Assembly (NCBI RefSeq): GCF_019320115.1
Contig: NC_089581.1
Span: 16,393,100-16,457,099, forward strand
DNA: 64,000 bases
From: Miscanthus floridulus
Lineage: Eukaryota; Streptophyta; Magnoliopsida; Poales; Poaceae
Reading direction: 5' to 3'
The first letter of the stretch is position 1. Every line of letters starts with the position of its first letter. This document shows positions 1 to 10,500 of this stretch, in pieces. A program made the translations under genes and the position numbers. The notes under the pieces were generated by a model. The model had not been told where the DNA came from. It saw only the letters and a list, made by a program, of their open reading frames with translations, and ran no database searches.

Positions 1-1786
1 GCTGCTGCTATGGAGAAGAGAGGGGTGAAGCTTGGGAAGGCAGCCTATCAAGAACTGACAGGGATAAAGAAGCCAAAGCTGGATGAGCAGGGCGTGCTCC
101 ACTGGCCTGTTCTTCTGCTCTACCCAGAGGTCATGTCGAGTGACTTCATTGAGGATTTTCCAGATACGGATACTTTCTCGCCCCACCTTGATGTCATATC
201 CTTCTGAACCACATGATGCTTTCTTTGGTTGAGTTCAAATGTGTAGTGTAGATGTATAAGTAGCTTTACTGAATTTATGGTAATGGTATCCTTAACTATC
301 AAACATGTTCTCAGAAAGTTCACCATTGCCATGGGATGAGAACCATGCTTACACAAGGGACTCAGTCGAATTGTATTATCAGGTTTGTGTGGATGAATTT
401 AATTTTGATCGAGAGTAAACCCCTACTTCCTGCTAAGCATTATGATTGCAGTTTTGTTAAGAAAAAAAGCACCGTGTGATATAGCCTCTTCATTGAACAT
501 TGTAACAAAATTTGATGCTTCATTTTGTGTATGAACAATTGTTGATCCTTTTGTTCTTTTGGATGTCGGAAAATTCCGTTGAGGTTAGGTGAACCATAGG
601 TGACTCTGGCAGGGGAGTCATCAGATAACCATAACATGTTGTACTGAACTCACTACACCTGCAGTTGTCCTGTAATTAGGAAATAGTCACAGGACATAGA
701 TTAAGAACGAACATAGTTTAATCCATGATTATGATATAATTGAAGGATTAGTATTGTGATATTGTCTATACTCAAACTATTGTCATCGGTTGTATTTCAT
801 TGCTGTTAGTGCCTATTGGTGATACCCTAAAAAATGGAAACCATGGCATCACATTACCCTTTATTGCTTTGAAATTAAAACATCTGATGATAAATGAAGA
901 GATGTCGACAAATTCAGGTTTCAAACCTATCACAGAGATCACTGTTATCACCATCTAGTCCAATTTGTCTAATTCAGTAACCTTATGGGTTTAACCGTAT
1001 TCATTACTTTAAGGTTCAGTTTGGCATCCTACTGCGGGTTTTATTATTGGTCAACTTAAAGAAATAGAAGGTCAATTATGTACTAGTGTACTCTTTGACT
1101 GGCTATATTCACCTTTATGCATTAGGGTGGTTTTGGCAAACCTTTGTCCAAAAGTGAAGTATTAAGATATCTTCTAGAAGGCACTGTAGATTTGAAGGCA
1201 CTTCCAGATAGCCTGCTTGACGGGGAAGATGAAGAACATGACAGTAGCAAATGTAGCACTGTTACATCATCAAGTATGTAAACTAGCAAATGCTCTTTAT
1301 TTTTGTTTCTTTTTAGTTTATCATACAAGGAAAATAGCATGGTGGAATCTGCGCTGCTATTCTTTTTGTTATTACTATTAGGAAGGTGCTTTAATGTTCT
1401 TCCATATATTCCTCTATTAGCCAAACTACCATACTGCAAGAAACTCCTGTGTCATCACTCGTCAACTTGTCTTGTTGTACTAATCGGTTTTCTATACAAC
1501 TCCTTGCTTTCTTGTTTTGATGTGCAGCTGATGGCTCCAGTAAGTGGATCAAAGTAAAAGAAGGAAGAACACTTCAAGAGGTGCTGCAGGATAAAGGCTA
1601 TATCGTTCCTGCAATTCCTGGTCTGTTCCTTCAACCCTTATATACTCTACATACATAGTTCATGCAGCATTTTTAGTTATCCGAATGGAGGATAATACCA
1701 TCACTTTATATGCAGTGTTCTTTGTTGTTTCAAGAAAGTCGGCCTTCTATAAAGATTTCAAGGCTGGAAGTTGGTCTTTGCCATGA
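1..1786 (+). CDS. TTC4: TTC4/CNS1-type HSP90 co-chaperone, 3' exons
   Basis: This is the C-terminal half of a tetratricopeptide-repeat protein 4 homologue, a cytosolic co-chaperone that bridges HSP90 and HSP70. The TPR domain lies upstream of the window and only the C-terminal wheel domain is visible. Exons read: 1-195 (open at the left edge), 305-382, 1126-1273, 1528-1620 and 1716-1786, ending in TGA. Recognisable stretches are LHWPVLLLYPE and DFIED in the first exon, LPWDENHAYT in the second, LLEGTVDLK in the third, VKEGRTLQEVL in the fourth and FYKDFKAGSW near the end. The human protein likewise ends shortly after an equivalent FxKNFLRG segment, which supports the stop. All junctions keep frame. 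The first intron is a U12-type AT-AC intron and the others are GT-AG. Family assignment is from recalled homology and is strong; the 5' part cannot be judged. Confidence 0.93.
196..304 (+). other. U12-type AT-AC intron
   Basis: The intron begins ATATCCTTCT, matching the minor-spliceosome donor ATATCCTTT in 8 of 9 positions, and ends in AAC. TCCTTAAC at 289-296 matches the U12 branch-site core TTCCTTAAC and lies about 10 nt from the 3' end, as expected for U12 introns. Removing it joins DV to MFSESSPLPWDE, restoring the conserved wheel-domain reading. Without it the frame hits TGA at 205-207, and no GT donor fits. Confidence 0.92.
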
Positions 1787-2655
1787 AACAAAACCGGACA
1801 CTAAGGTTCAGCTTAAATTGATCTCCGAGATGGCAGCAGATATGGCAAGAAAGCGGAAGATGCTCGCTTAATCATGGTCCTTTGGTTTAGGAGTGTGCTT
1901 TTCAGTATCTGCAGACTGACAGTCTTTTGTTTGCCACCGTTTTTCTTGATTGATGGCCGAGGATATGTTACCGAGATAGACAGAAAACACAAGGCAATGT
2001 AATATGAATTTCTATCTGAACCGATTTAGCATGGATTTAGTGTGTTATGTAAGTCCCAATTGATGGATGGGCTTGAGAGTTGTGCCTGAGCTTGCTTGTA
2101 TTGTATGGCCACAGACGCTCTTTTTCCATTTATAATATTGTGCGACTCTTATGACTCCCAGCGCTCTCAGATCGATCGAGCAACACACTTGGGATGTATG
2201 CTTGCCGCTGGGAGCCGATGATCTGTGCTGCCATGTTCTCGATGCTCCTTCAACGAGGCAAAAGTAACCGCCCTCCTGGGCAGCAGGCAGCAGTGGGAGT
2301 TCCAGGATACGAACAGGGGTGCTGCACACTGCGGTTGTGGTGGTGGCGCGCGAACCAAAGCCAGGTGTCTGCTCTGCGAACCTTGGGTGCGTGCATGGAA
2401 GACAAGAAGCTGCAACGCAAGCACAAGCTGAGAAACGGCGGAAGCCAACAAGAACGGCCGCCTCGGCCTCCGTTCATCTCTATCCCGTGCCGCCCGTCCA
2501 CCAGCCACAGCCGCACATGACAAAGCAGGAGTCGCGGCTGGTATTCTGCCTGTGCGGTGTGCGCGTACAGAGTACAGACACGACTCACACGAGCGATTGA
2601 TCTTCTTATATAGAAGCGCCGTAGCGAGCCAAAGGATTAGCCCGGTGCCCCGGTC
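1787..2655. other. TTC4 3' UTR and intergenic spacer
   Basis: About the first 250 bases are probably the TTC4 3' UTR. The remainder to 2655 is GC-rich. The open frames on both strands here have no recognisable domain and look like chance frames in GC-rich DNA. A TTATATAG motif near 2606-2613 could be the old TATA box of the following gene. Confidence 0.6.
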
Positions 2656-3396
2656 ACGCACACGCAAGCCGAGGCGGTGAGCGGCACGCCTGGAGCGGGA
2701 GTGGATGGTGGTGAGAGGACGGCGAGGAAGGCGGCGACGGCGCTGAAGGTGGTGGTGGCCGTGGACGCGAGCGATGAGAGCCTGCACGCGCTGTCGTGGG
2801 CGCTGGACAACATCGTGCGGTGCCACCCCGGACGCGACGCTCGTCGTCGTCCACGCCCAGCACGCCGTCGACCACTTCGCCTACCCCGTCGCCGCGCACG
2901 GTATCGGTACCAGTACCACCCGACCCGACCACCCTTGCTCCTATCCAAGCTGACACCTGAATGATTCGTGCCACGTACGCTGATGATCCAAAAGCCGTCG
3001 TGTACGCCCCGTCCCCGGCGGCGGAGTCCATGCACACCGTGGCGCAGGAGAACTCCCGCAGGATCGTGGCGCGCTCGCTGGACGTCTGCAAGGAGAGGCC
3101 GGTGGGCGCCACGGGGCCGTCGTGGAGGGCGACGCCAAGGAGGCCATCCGCCAGGCCGTCGAGCGGATGCAGGCGGGGCTTCTCGTCCTCGGCAGCCGGG
3201 GACTCGGCACAATCAAGAGGTAGAGACCGCATTTGCCTTGTTGCCACACAAGGCCATCGAAAACCTGTCGATCTACTCATGTGTGTTCTTTGTGACGAAC
3301 TGACGGTGCAGGGCGTTCTTAGGCAGCGTGAGCGACTACCTCATCCATCACGCCTGCTGCCCAGTGCTGGTCGTGAGGCCCAGGCCGACCAAGTGA
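2656..3396 (+). pseudogene. Universal stress protein (UspA fold), apparently broken copy
   Basis: Three exons of a small plant universal stress protein can be followed: about 2656-2900, 2995-3220 and 3312-3396 (TGA). The N-terminal strand KVVVAVDASDES, the middle VVYAPSPAAES and the ATP-binding signature are present (GSRGLG, nine residues, then GS), ending CCPVLVVRPRPTK. ATP-binding USPs of plants are soluble proteins of about 160-180 residues linked to stress responses. Three defects are seen. The frame upstream contains a TAG at 2638-2640 and no ATG; ACG at 2656 sits where a start would fit. An extra G near 2831-2836 breaks exon 1 after CHP. A missing base near 3107-3118 breaks exon 2 after VGAT. 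Both splice junctions still work in phase. It is either a young pseudogene or a real gene damaged by sequencing errors. Confidence 0.8.
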
Positions 3397-3792
3397 ACTC
3401 TGACGCCTGTCCTTCTCAAGTAGTACTCCAGTAATGTAGGCAAGTGCCCTATGTGTACAATATGCATGTTCGTACGAAAATGTACAAACCGAATAAAGAA
3501 CCGATGCATGGCAAAGCGCCTGCTTGCCTACACTTCTGAACTCTGCCGTTATCACCAAAGATTTAGGAGGTTAGACACGTCTGCGAATCACCTTACCTAT
3601 TCACATTACCTCTGAACCATTTAACCTTACATGCATTCCTTTATAAATGCAAAGGTTAATGTACTCTAAGATTTCAGTCATGCATGCGTACTAAGAAGCG
3701 ATAAATAAACCAACAGGCTTTGAGGCTCAAAATGTACATAAACTATTCCAAAACTCATAAAAATCAATGTACTCAAATGATTTGAGTTTCCT
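3397..3792. other. Convergent intergenic spacer
   Basis: Short AT-rich spacer between the 3' ends of the USP-like locus (+) and DCL (-). It presumably holds both 3' UTRs. No further gene, repeat or RNA is recognised. Confidence 0.6.
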
Positions 3793-6189
3793 TCATGTTC
3801 GCTTGAAATGTTCTCGTATAAATCTCTCAGCATGAGACGGATACTTTTCTCGGATGTATGCACGGAGGCACTTCTGGTATGAGAAATCAATCCAAACACC
3901 ATCTGTGCGAACAACAAAAAGGCATCTTGACTTCCTGAACTCAGGGTGCCTATCAACCTTCAAGGAGAATCCAAGTTAAGAGAATCAATTACATATACAG
4001 TTCTGAATTACAAGTATAGATTTGAACTTTCCAGTCAAGTTTGTAGCAAGTATTTTGCAAAGTACACTAAACCATTCCAAAGTAATTTCGCATGAGGGCA
4101 CGATGTGTGCAGTATTATTTTTGCGAGCTTCTTTGTATCCAGCACAAAAGCATCATAATACAGTATATAAGCACATAACACTTTGACTGAGAAAGCAATT
4201 CCACTTCATGGAAGGAATTATCTAATCATGATCGCGTACAATGCCATGACTATGTCCACGCTACAGTATAAATGATTCATACGATGCATGGTACTGATTG
4301 ATCTTGAAAGGAAGATCAACTTCAATATAGCATCAATCAAATTAAACTTATATCAGATATGGAATTTATATTGCCTTACATACAGAGTTCACGTGAACAA
4401 TTCCGAGGGCAGAGGTGAGCCAACAAAAGTGTTGAAGTTAATGGTCTAATGCACAAATGTGCATAGCCGATCAGCTCTACATTTTTTATATGGTTTTGTA
4501 TCTCTCCTACTTTAGTGATTGAGTTTAATGGATAAAATTAAGAACTATTTCTTAATCAGAATACAATTTTCTCATAATAAGCTGGACTAACACCTTGGTA
4601 ATTATTATTAATATACATATTTATTCAGAGCAGAATGTCATGAAATAGCCTTGGCAGCACAAGATACGTGTGGCATTGCCTCATTTGTTTTCCGTATATA
4701 CAATCATACATACACGGTGCAAAACTTCAGTAAATAGACTCAGTGCTATTGCAAAATGTCAGCAAATTGCCTGGTATAAAATGGATTCGATGCTGGAATC
4801 TAGGTGGGCCAGTGGATCTGGCCCTAAACCTAATCGGCGCGGCTTAGGAGCTATGTTGAGCTCACCCCAAGACACCAACAAGGCAGGGTTGAAGAAGAAA
4901 CCAGAAAGATAAGTTGTTCAACCAATCAACCCCACACTGCTTAATGCCTCCCTTAAAAAACTGACTCTGATCAACAAAGGCTCAATCTAAAGATGGCATG
5001 ATGGCATTTCAACTAACCTACAATGAACAAAACCTGAACTAACAATGACTCTAGACAAGGTCTACTGAAGATCTTTCATATACCCAACCTGACAACCTGA
5101 CCTTAACAATGATCAATGACTCTAGCCCGGGTCTACTGAAGGCACGGTTGTTGGTCACCTTCTTGCACCGTGAGTAGGCTATAAGAGGTGTGGAGCTAGG
5201 TGGGTTCAACAGGGTTAGCTGACCCCTATAAGATCTTGTTAATCCTATGGAAATCACCGTTCATCACTAGCAATGACCCCATTGATACAAAAGAGATGAT
5301 CCCAGCAGATTCGATGGCTGGCTTTGGCCTTGGCCCACATGACAAAGATCTTCAACAATGAGGGTGGCTTGTCGACTGTGCAACCACAGTTTGATCAGGG
5401 GCAGCACAAATCAAATGAGGCAAAGAACCGGACTAGCTGCAAGGCTCCAACTTAAATAAAACTGACCCAAAAAGAAACTTACTTAGTAACTAGAACAAGC
5501 AGCCGCAGAATAATAACATCTAAAAGAAAATCACAGCGTATCATCAATTCATTCCGTTTTCCTTTTTTGGGTAAAGTGCTACTAACATGTGGCAAGTATC
5601 CCATATTTTCAACAGAAAATAAAAAATAACTAGTGAATAAAATTGTGCAGCTGTTACTAGTGGCTGACTCACCATAATAGCGTCAAGTCCACATCCAATT
5701 TTGTCCTGCGCTCGTGGATGGTAGGAGAGGAGCTTCTCCACGACGACATTTTCGTCCTTTGGGCAGAGACATTCGCCATCTCCGTATCTGCTCGGACGCA
5801 CGCAGCTTGGTTAGAGAACTTAGAAGGCACGAGGAAAGTGTCAACCACTGCATTTCCATTTTCACCAAGTTCATTACAACTGCGGAGAAAGGAGGTGATC
5901 ACCTATCGGAGTGGAGGATATCCTTGATGAGCTGGACGACGGGGTCGATGTCGCGGAGGATCTCCGCCTCCGCGGCCCTAAACGGCAGCGGGGGCTCCGG
6001 CGTCCCCACGACCGGCGGGTTGGCGAGCTTCGAAGTCGGCGGGAGCGCCGGGGGCGCGGGCTCGCCGGCGGTGGGAGGCCCGGAGAGGAGTCGACGGCGG
6101 GGCACCGGGGCCGCCCACGGCGTGAAACGGGAGGCGCGTAGGAGGAAGAACGGGGCCCCGGCGCGGGGGAGGGAGAGGGCAGCGGCCAT
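3793..6189 (-). CDS. DCL: DCL protein, chloroplast (DUF3223 family)
   Basis: A complete three-exon gene: 6189-5903, 5787-5673 and 3957-3793 (TGA), 188 codons plus stop. It matches DCL, a small nuclear-encoded plastid protein needed for chloroplast development and plastid rRNA processing. Residues 1 to about 45 are rich in Ala, Arg, Ser and Pro, as expected of a transit peptide (MAAALSLPRAG). The conserved core follows: YGDGECLCPKDENVVVEKLL, YHPRAQDKIGCGLDAIM, CLFVVRTDGVWIDFSYQKC and the ending HAERFIREHFKRT. Exon junctions are in phase (R codon split AG/A; ATG then GTTGAT). The ATG at 6189 is chosen because it gives the transit peptide and lies below a site II promoter cluster. The length suits the family. 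It is probably intact. Confidence 0.94.
3958..5672 (-). other. DCL intron 2 (1.7 kb)
   Basis: A large AT-rich intron bounded by GTGAGT and a TTGAAG acceptor on the minus strand. It contains an imperfect local duplication of a block containing CAATGACTCTAG and GGTCTACTGAAG at about 5043-5070 and 5114-5141. No coding-like transposon domain is recognised. Confidence 0.75.
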
Positions 6190-6317
6190 GCCGCCCGAGA
6201 GGGAAGGATTGGAGAGCGTGGTGTGTCGTCAGGGCAGCGTGGAGTGGATAGCTGCACAGCAACAGTTCGACCCCCTGCGCTCTCCGCGCCTCTCCGCCAA
6301 ACATCGCAGAGCACCCA

Positions 6318-6356
6318 TGTGCCCACATAGTTGGGCCATAGGCCCACAGCCCATAT
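6318..6356 (-). promoter_or_regulatory. Site II (TGGGCC/GGCCCA) cluster upstream of DCL
   Basis: TGGGCC at 6332-6337, GGCCCA at 6341-6346 and nearby GCCCA copies lie about 140-165 bp upstream of the DCL start codon. Such elements are bound by TCP factors and are typical of plant housekeeping and plastid-protein genes. That it controls DCL is inferred from position. Confidence 0.6.
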
Positions 6357-6462
6357 AGGTTGGAGGCAGGGGTACGAGTAGTCGTCCTGTTCTTTACACT
6401 CCTTGAGCGGTACTTTCCATGGAACAAGACTGTTTTTCTTTTACAATAAGTTATAAGCATCC

Positions 6463-6512
6463 GGATAAAGTACTTCATCTTTTTCTTTGAGGGGATAAAG
6501 TACTTCATCTTT
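6463..6512. repeat. 20-bp direct repeat, period 30
   Basis: GGATAAAGTACTTCATCTTT occurs at 6463-6482 and again at 6493-6512 with a 10-bp spacer. It lies upstream of DCL and no function is apparent. Confidence 0.9.
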
Positions 6513-7560
6513 GTGATGATGACGAACATCGAGGATAACACCAGATCAACGGGTAGAATTATGACAATTACATTACATGCACAATTAGCACAATAATACA
6601 TGGAGAACCTACCCAAGGTGATGTAAATCCACGGTATGGGACACCAATTCACCACAATCAATCATCTCCAGAAACGCTCTATGCTAAAATTACAGTAATT
6701 TGAACTGACAAAAATTATGCTCCATTTGTTCCAAATTGTAAAGCGTTCTAAATTTTCTAAATACCACGCTTTTAATATATATTGAGACATTATGTATATT
6801 TAAGTGCGTGGTAAAAATATTGTACCTATAAAAGGTAGAATGTTGGTATTTTGTGATGCTCTACACGGTCAATTCTCAAATTGACTGAACAAACCGAAGT
6901 ACTTTGAATAGACAAAACCCATATAAAATATGATGCTCTACTCAGTAGATCCTCAAAGTGATTGATCAAATCAAAGTACTCTTGAGCGTAGAATGAGCTC
7001 AACAAGTTTAGTGCTGATACAACCATGTTTAAACCCTGAAGAACAAGCTTGAGGAGAATTGAGCTGTGCCACCAAATCTGGACAACTTCACTTTTCCTTC
7101 CTCTCTTCTCTCAGATTGTGTTTTGCGTGTTCTACGTTCACTCACTATCTCTCCAATGACAACTACAATTGGGCAAAGCATGGTAGGGTTTTTGTGCATA
7201 CCACTCCTTCACAAGAAACGCTCAACCGTTGATTCAAGTATCAAATCAATGGTGCATAAGCTCATGCAAAAACCACAGAATTGTAATAGTATAGATACAC
7301 AAATTGTTCAAAGAGACTCCTAGCTTGCTCAATGAGAAACACATATCTTAGATTGTTCATCGACACAAACCAATAGTCCCCATAAATATAATCATGGAAA
7401 AATGAGGTACACTAACAATGTAAACGTTTGATTGACCATACATCACAGACACAAATTTATCAAATAACTGTTGCTACAATTTAAATTGGAGCGATCAGTT
7501 AACAGAGCTGCGGGAAAAAAGATGGAATAGCTCTAGAACAAACATTGTATTGGTGTACAG
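6513..7560. other. AT-rich spacer between DCL and the methyltransferase 3' end
   Basis: The block beginning CTCCATTTGTTCCAAATTGT near 6720 resembles the end of a Stowaway-type MITE, but no matching opposite terminus was found, so it is at most a fragment. The part near 7380-7560 is probably the 3' UTR of the minus-strand methyltransferase gene. No other gene is recognised. Confidence 0.45.
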
Positions 7561-10500
7561 TTAGATAGAGGCACCATCACTTTGGTCCCAACCACCAAGT
7601 CTGTCAGCAGGATCATAATTCGTGAACAGCCGGAACTCGTTGCCTAGTTTGTTCGAGTGCCGAGGCCTGAAACCGCACGTATGAACATTCAGCAGCTCCA
7701 ATGCCCGATCCTTTTGAACTTCCCCTGGCAACATAGGGTGATTCTAACTGAATTTTCTTTTGACAAATATAGAATTGAAATATGCTTTCCATATAAAACA
7801 GATATTTTTATTGAAAGGGAAACAAAGAGACTTCAGTAATAGAAGCAGATGATGCCACGATAAATATGAACTCCCGCGCTATTAATACATTAATTAATAG
7901 ATCATTTTGTCAAAACTAACAAGTCACAATGAAGTCAAAGTCATCTCTAGCACCCTTGGATATATTATAAGATGAAACTAGCATATCAGAGTTCAATATT
8001 GTTGGCGTAGCCAACAGAAATGAGAGAACGAAGGGTGAGAGAGCGAAGGAGAAAGGATGGAAGAGAGCACACGAGTGATCAGCCCTAAGGTGCCTCTCCA
8101 TGCCCCCCTCTCCCCCCTTTTATAGAGGGGGTGGGAGGGGAGGTTCTCACGGTATTATGTAAGCCTCCAAGCTATATAAGGGCCCTGCCCCAACAAACAT
8201 GAATGTTTAGTGATTGCAAAACCAACATTAACCCCCAACAAACATGAATGTTTAGTGATTGCAGAACCAACATATACCAAAGCAATATCAAACTAATCAT
8301 GTTCGCTTGACACAACATTAAAGTTGAAGTCATCATCAGCAGGGCCGTCTCTAGGGGGTTGGCAAGAGGTGCGACCAAGGGCCCAAGCCACTAGGGGGCC
8401 ATTATTATATATGTATATAGTAGATATATATAGCCATTATAATAAAGTGTTTAAGACCCATATATTTTGCACATCAACTCATGAGAGGGTAGCGTTTTTT
8501 CATTCTCGATCGACATAGTTTGTCTCTCTCGCAATTTGATTCGACGTTCGACCCAATGCATCACACCTTGACCAGGCGACAAATCTTCTTATCGTCCCGT
8601 CGCCTGAGTGCAGAGTACCCAACGTTACTGCTCACCACCCACTATCGATGTCTGAGTGCGACAAGCAGGACCGCGGGCGTTCGGCTACCCATTGAATGAC
8701 TTAGATATGTGCGGCATCGAGACGGATATTTGAGAAACATTGATATCAGTATAGTTCTCGAAGATTTTGCATTAAGAAATACCAAAAAAATGATATTTTA
8801 CAAAGCACCAAAACACTATTATATTATTTGAGATAATCATAATAGTTATTTGCTGTCATTTTAGTTCTTTGGTTATACTATCATTATCTTTACAAACTAA
8901 GGCCCTGTTTGGTTCTTTAGGAGCTCCTAAAATTTCTGCCACATCGAATGTTTAGATACTAATAAGGAACATTAAATATAAATTAATTATAAAACCAATT
9001 ACATATATGGAGGCTAATTTGCGAGACGAATCTATTAAGCCTAATTAGTCCATGATTTGATAATATGATGCTACAGTGAACATGTGCTAATGATGGATTA
9101 ATTAGGCTTAATAGATTCATATCGTGAATTAGCCTCCATCTGTGTAATTAGTTTTATAATTAGCTCATGTTTAGTCCTCCTAATTAGCATCCAAATATTC
9201 GATGTGACATAAATTTTAGGAGCGACTAAAGAACTAAAGTCCTCCTAATTAGCATCCGAATATTCGATGTGACATAAATTTTAGGAGCGACTAAAGAACC
9301 AAACACCCCCTAAATATATGTTGTAAGTTATTTTCTTCGTACTATATAATTCAATCATCATATAAAAAATTAGGTTAATGGACCCTTCATGTTTGTCCGA
9401 GGGCCTTTAAAATTAAGAATAATTGGATTCATGCCATTACAAAAACAACGTTTCTGAGACTTACCATTACAATTCGGCTATTTCAAAATTTGCCATTACA
9501 ATTCCAACTCTACCCCAGTGTTGCCAGTTTCTACGTCTGGCCATCGTTTGGGCCCACCTGCAGGCTAAATGCACGTACAGGACACCGTATGGACGGTATT
9601 TGACCCAGCCATGACCCAGTGCGTGGACGCCGTCTCCTTCCCCGACCCCTTCTCCACTAACCCTAGAGCGGCGAATTGGAGGCGGCGGCAGCGTATCGGG
9701 AGAGCTGCTGTTGGTGGAGGCGAGGGAGAGCTGCTGGGCGTGGCCCAGCTTTGTCCTTACGGCGCCGCGGGCGAATCAATGATGGCGGAGGACTAGTGGT
9801 GGAGGCTTGGCGTGGCCTGGCTCAGCCACTGCGGCAATGGTGGCTGGATGAGCTCCATGGCGCTAGTCCCTGGGTGCACCGCGGAGACGATGGAAGGCGG
9901 CGATGGCAGGTATGCCTCTGAATCCCTCTCGACCTGACCCAAGATGAGGAGACCTAAGAATGAGTAGATCCACCCCATAACGTAGTAGGTGTGCCACATT
10001 TGATATTTTTACCTTTCCATTTGCATGGTGATAGGCTCGATTTCTTCGCGCTAGAGCTAAAAGTGGAAGGTTTCTATACAACAGATGCCTTCGGTAGAAA
10101 ATCTTACAAAAAGGGTGCAATTATTAAGTGGGATGTGGAGATAGGCTCTTTTACGCTAGAGATGTTGATGACCAGCTTGTGCAATGAAGTGAAATGGGCC
10201 TCTAACCAATTTGCGTGTGTGTGGTTTTTTGATAAAAATCTACGTGAAAATGTCAGACTACTCCATGAGGGGCAGATGGTAGAACTCTTTGCCATGTATA
10301 AGCAAGAGATGTGTTGCCAGTTTATAGTTGGAGTGTTTGACAAAGAGGTGTGTAATGAGCATGAATTTGTTGATTTAGAGGCTCTGTGTATGATTCCACC
10401 TAATGATCCTATGATTGGTCAATACCTAGAGCACACTCATGTTAGGAATGAAAACCCCACTGCAGCCAACCAAAGCACAACGCCCAATGGTGCAAGTACC

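Noticed and set aside
1716..1871. A second open frame over the last TTC4 exon, ending KRKMLA
   Set aside because: The frame needs a shifted acceptor phase. The frame used in the annotation matches the expected FYKDFKAGSW C-terminus of the family, so the other is taken as chance in the 3' UTR.
2167..2826. Arg/His/Leu-rich minus-strand frames opposite the USP-like gene
   Set aside because: They are shadows of GC-rich DNA with no domain, and they overlap a better-supported plus-strand gene fragment.
6719..6810. A complete Stowaway MITE
   Set aside because: Only one end resembles the Stowaway terminus; no opposite inverted end or TA duplication was found.
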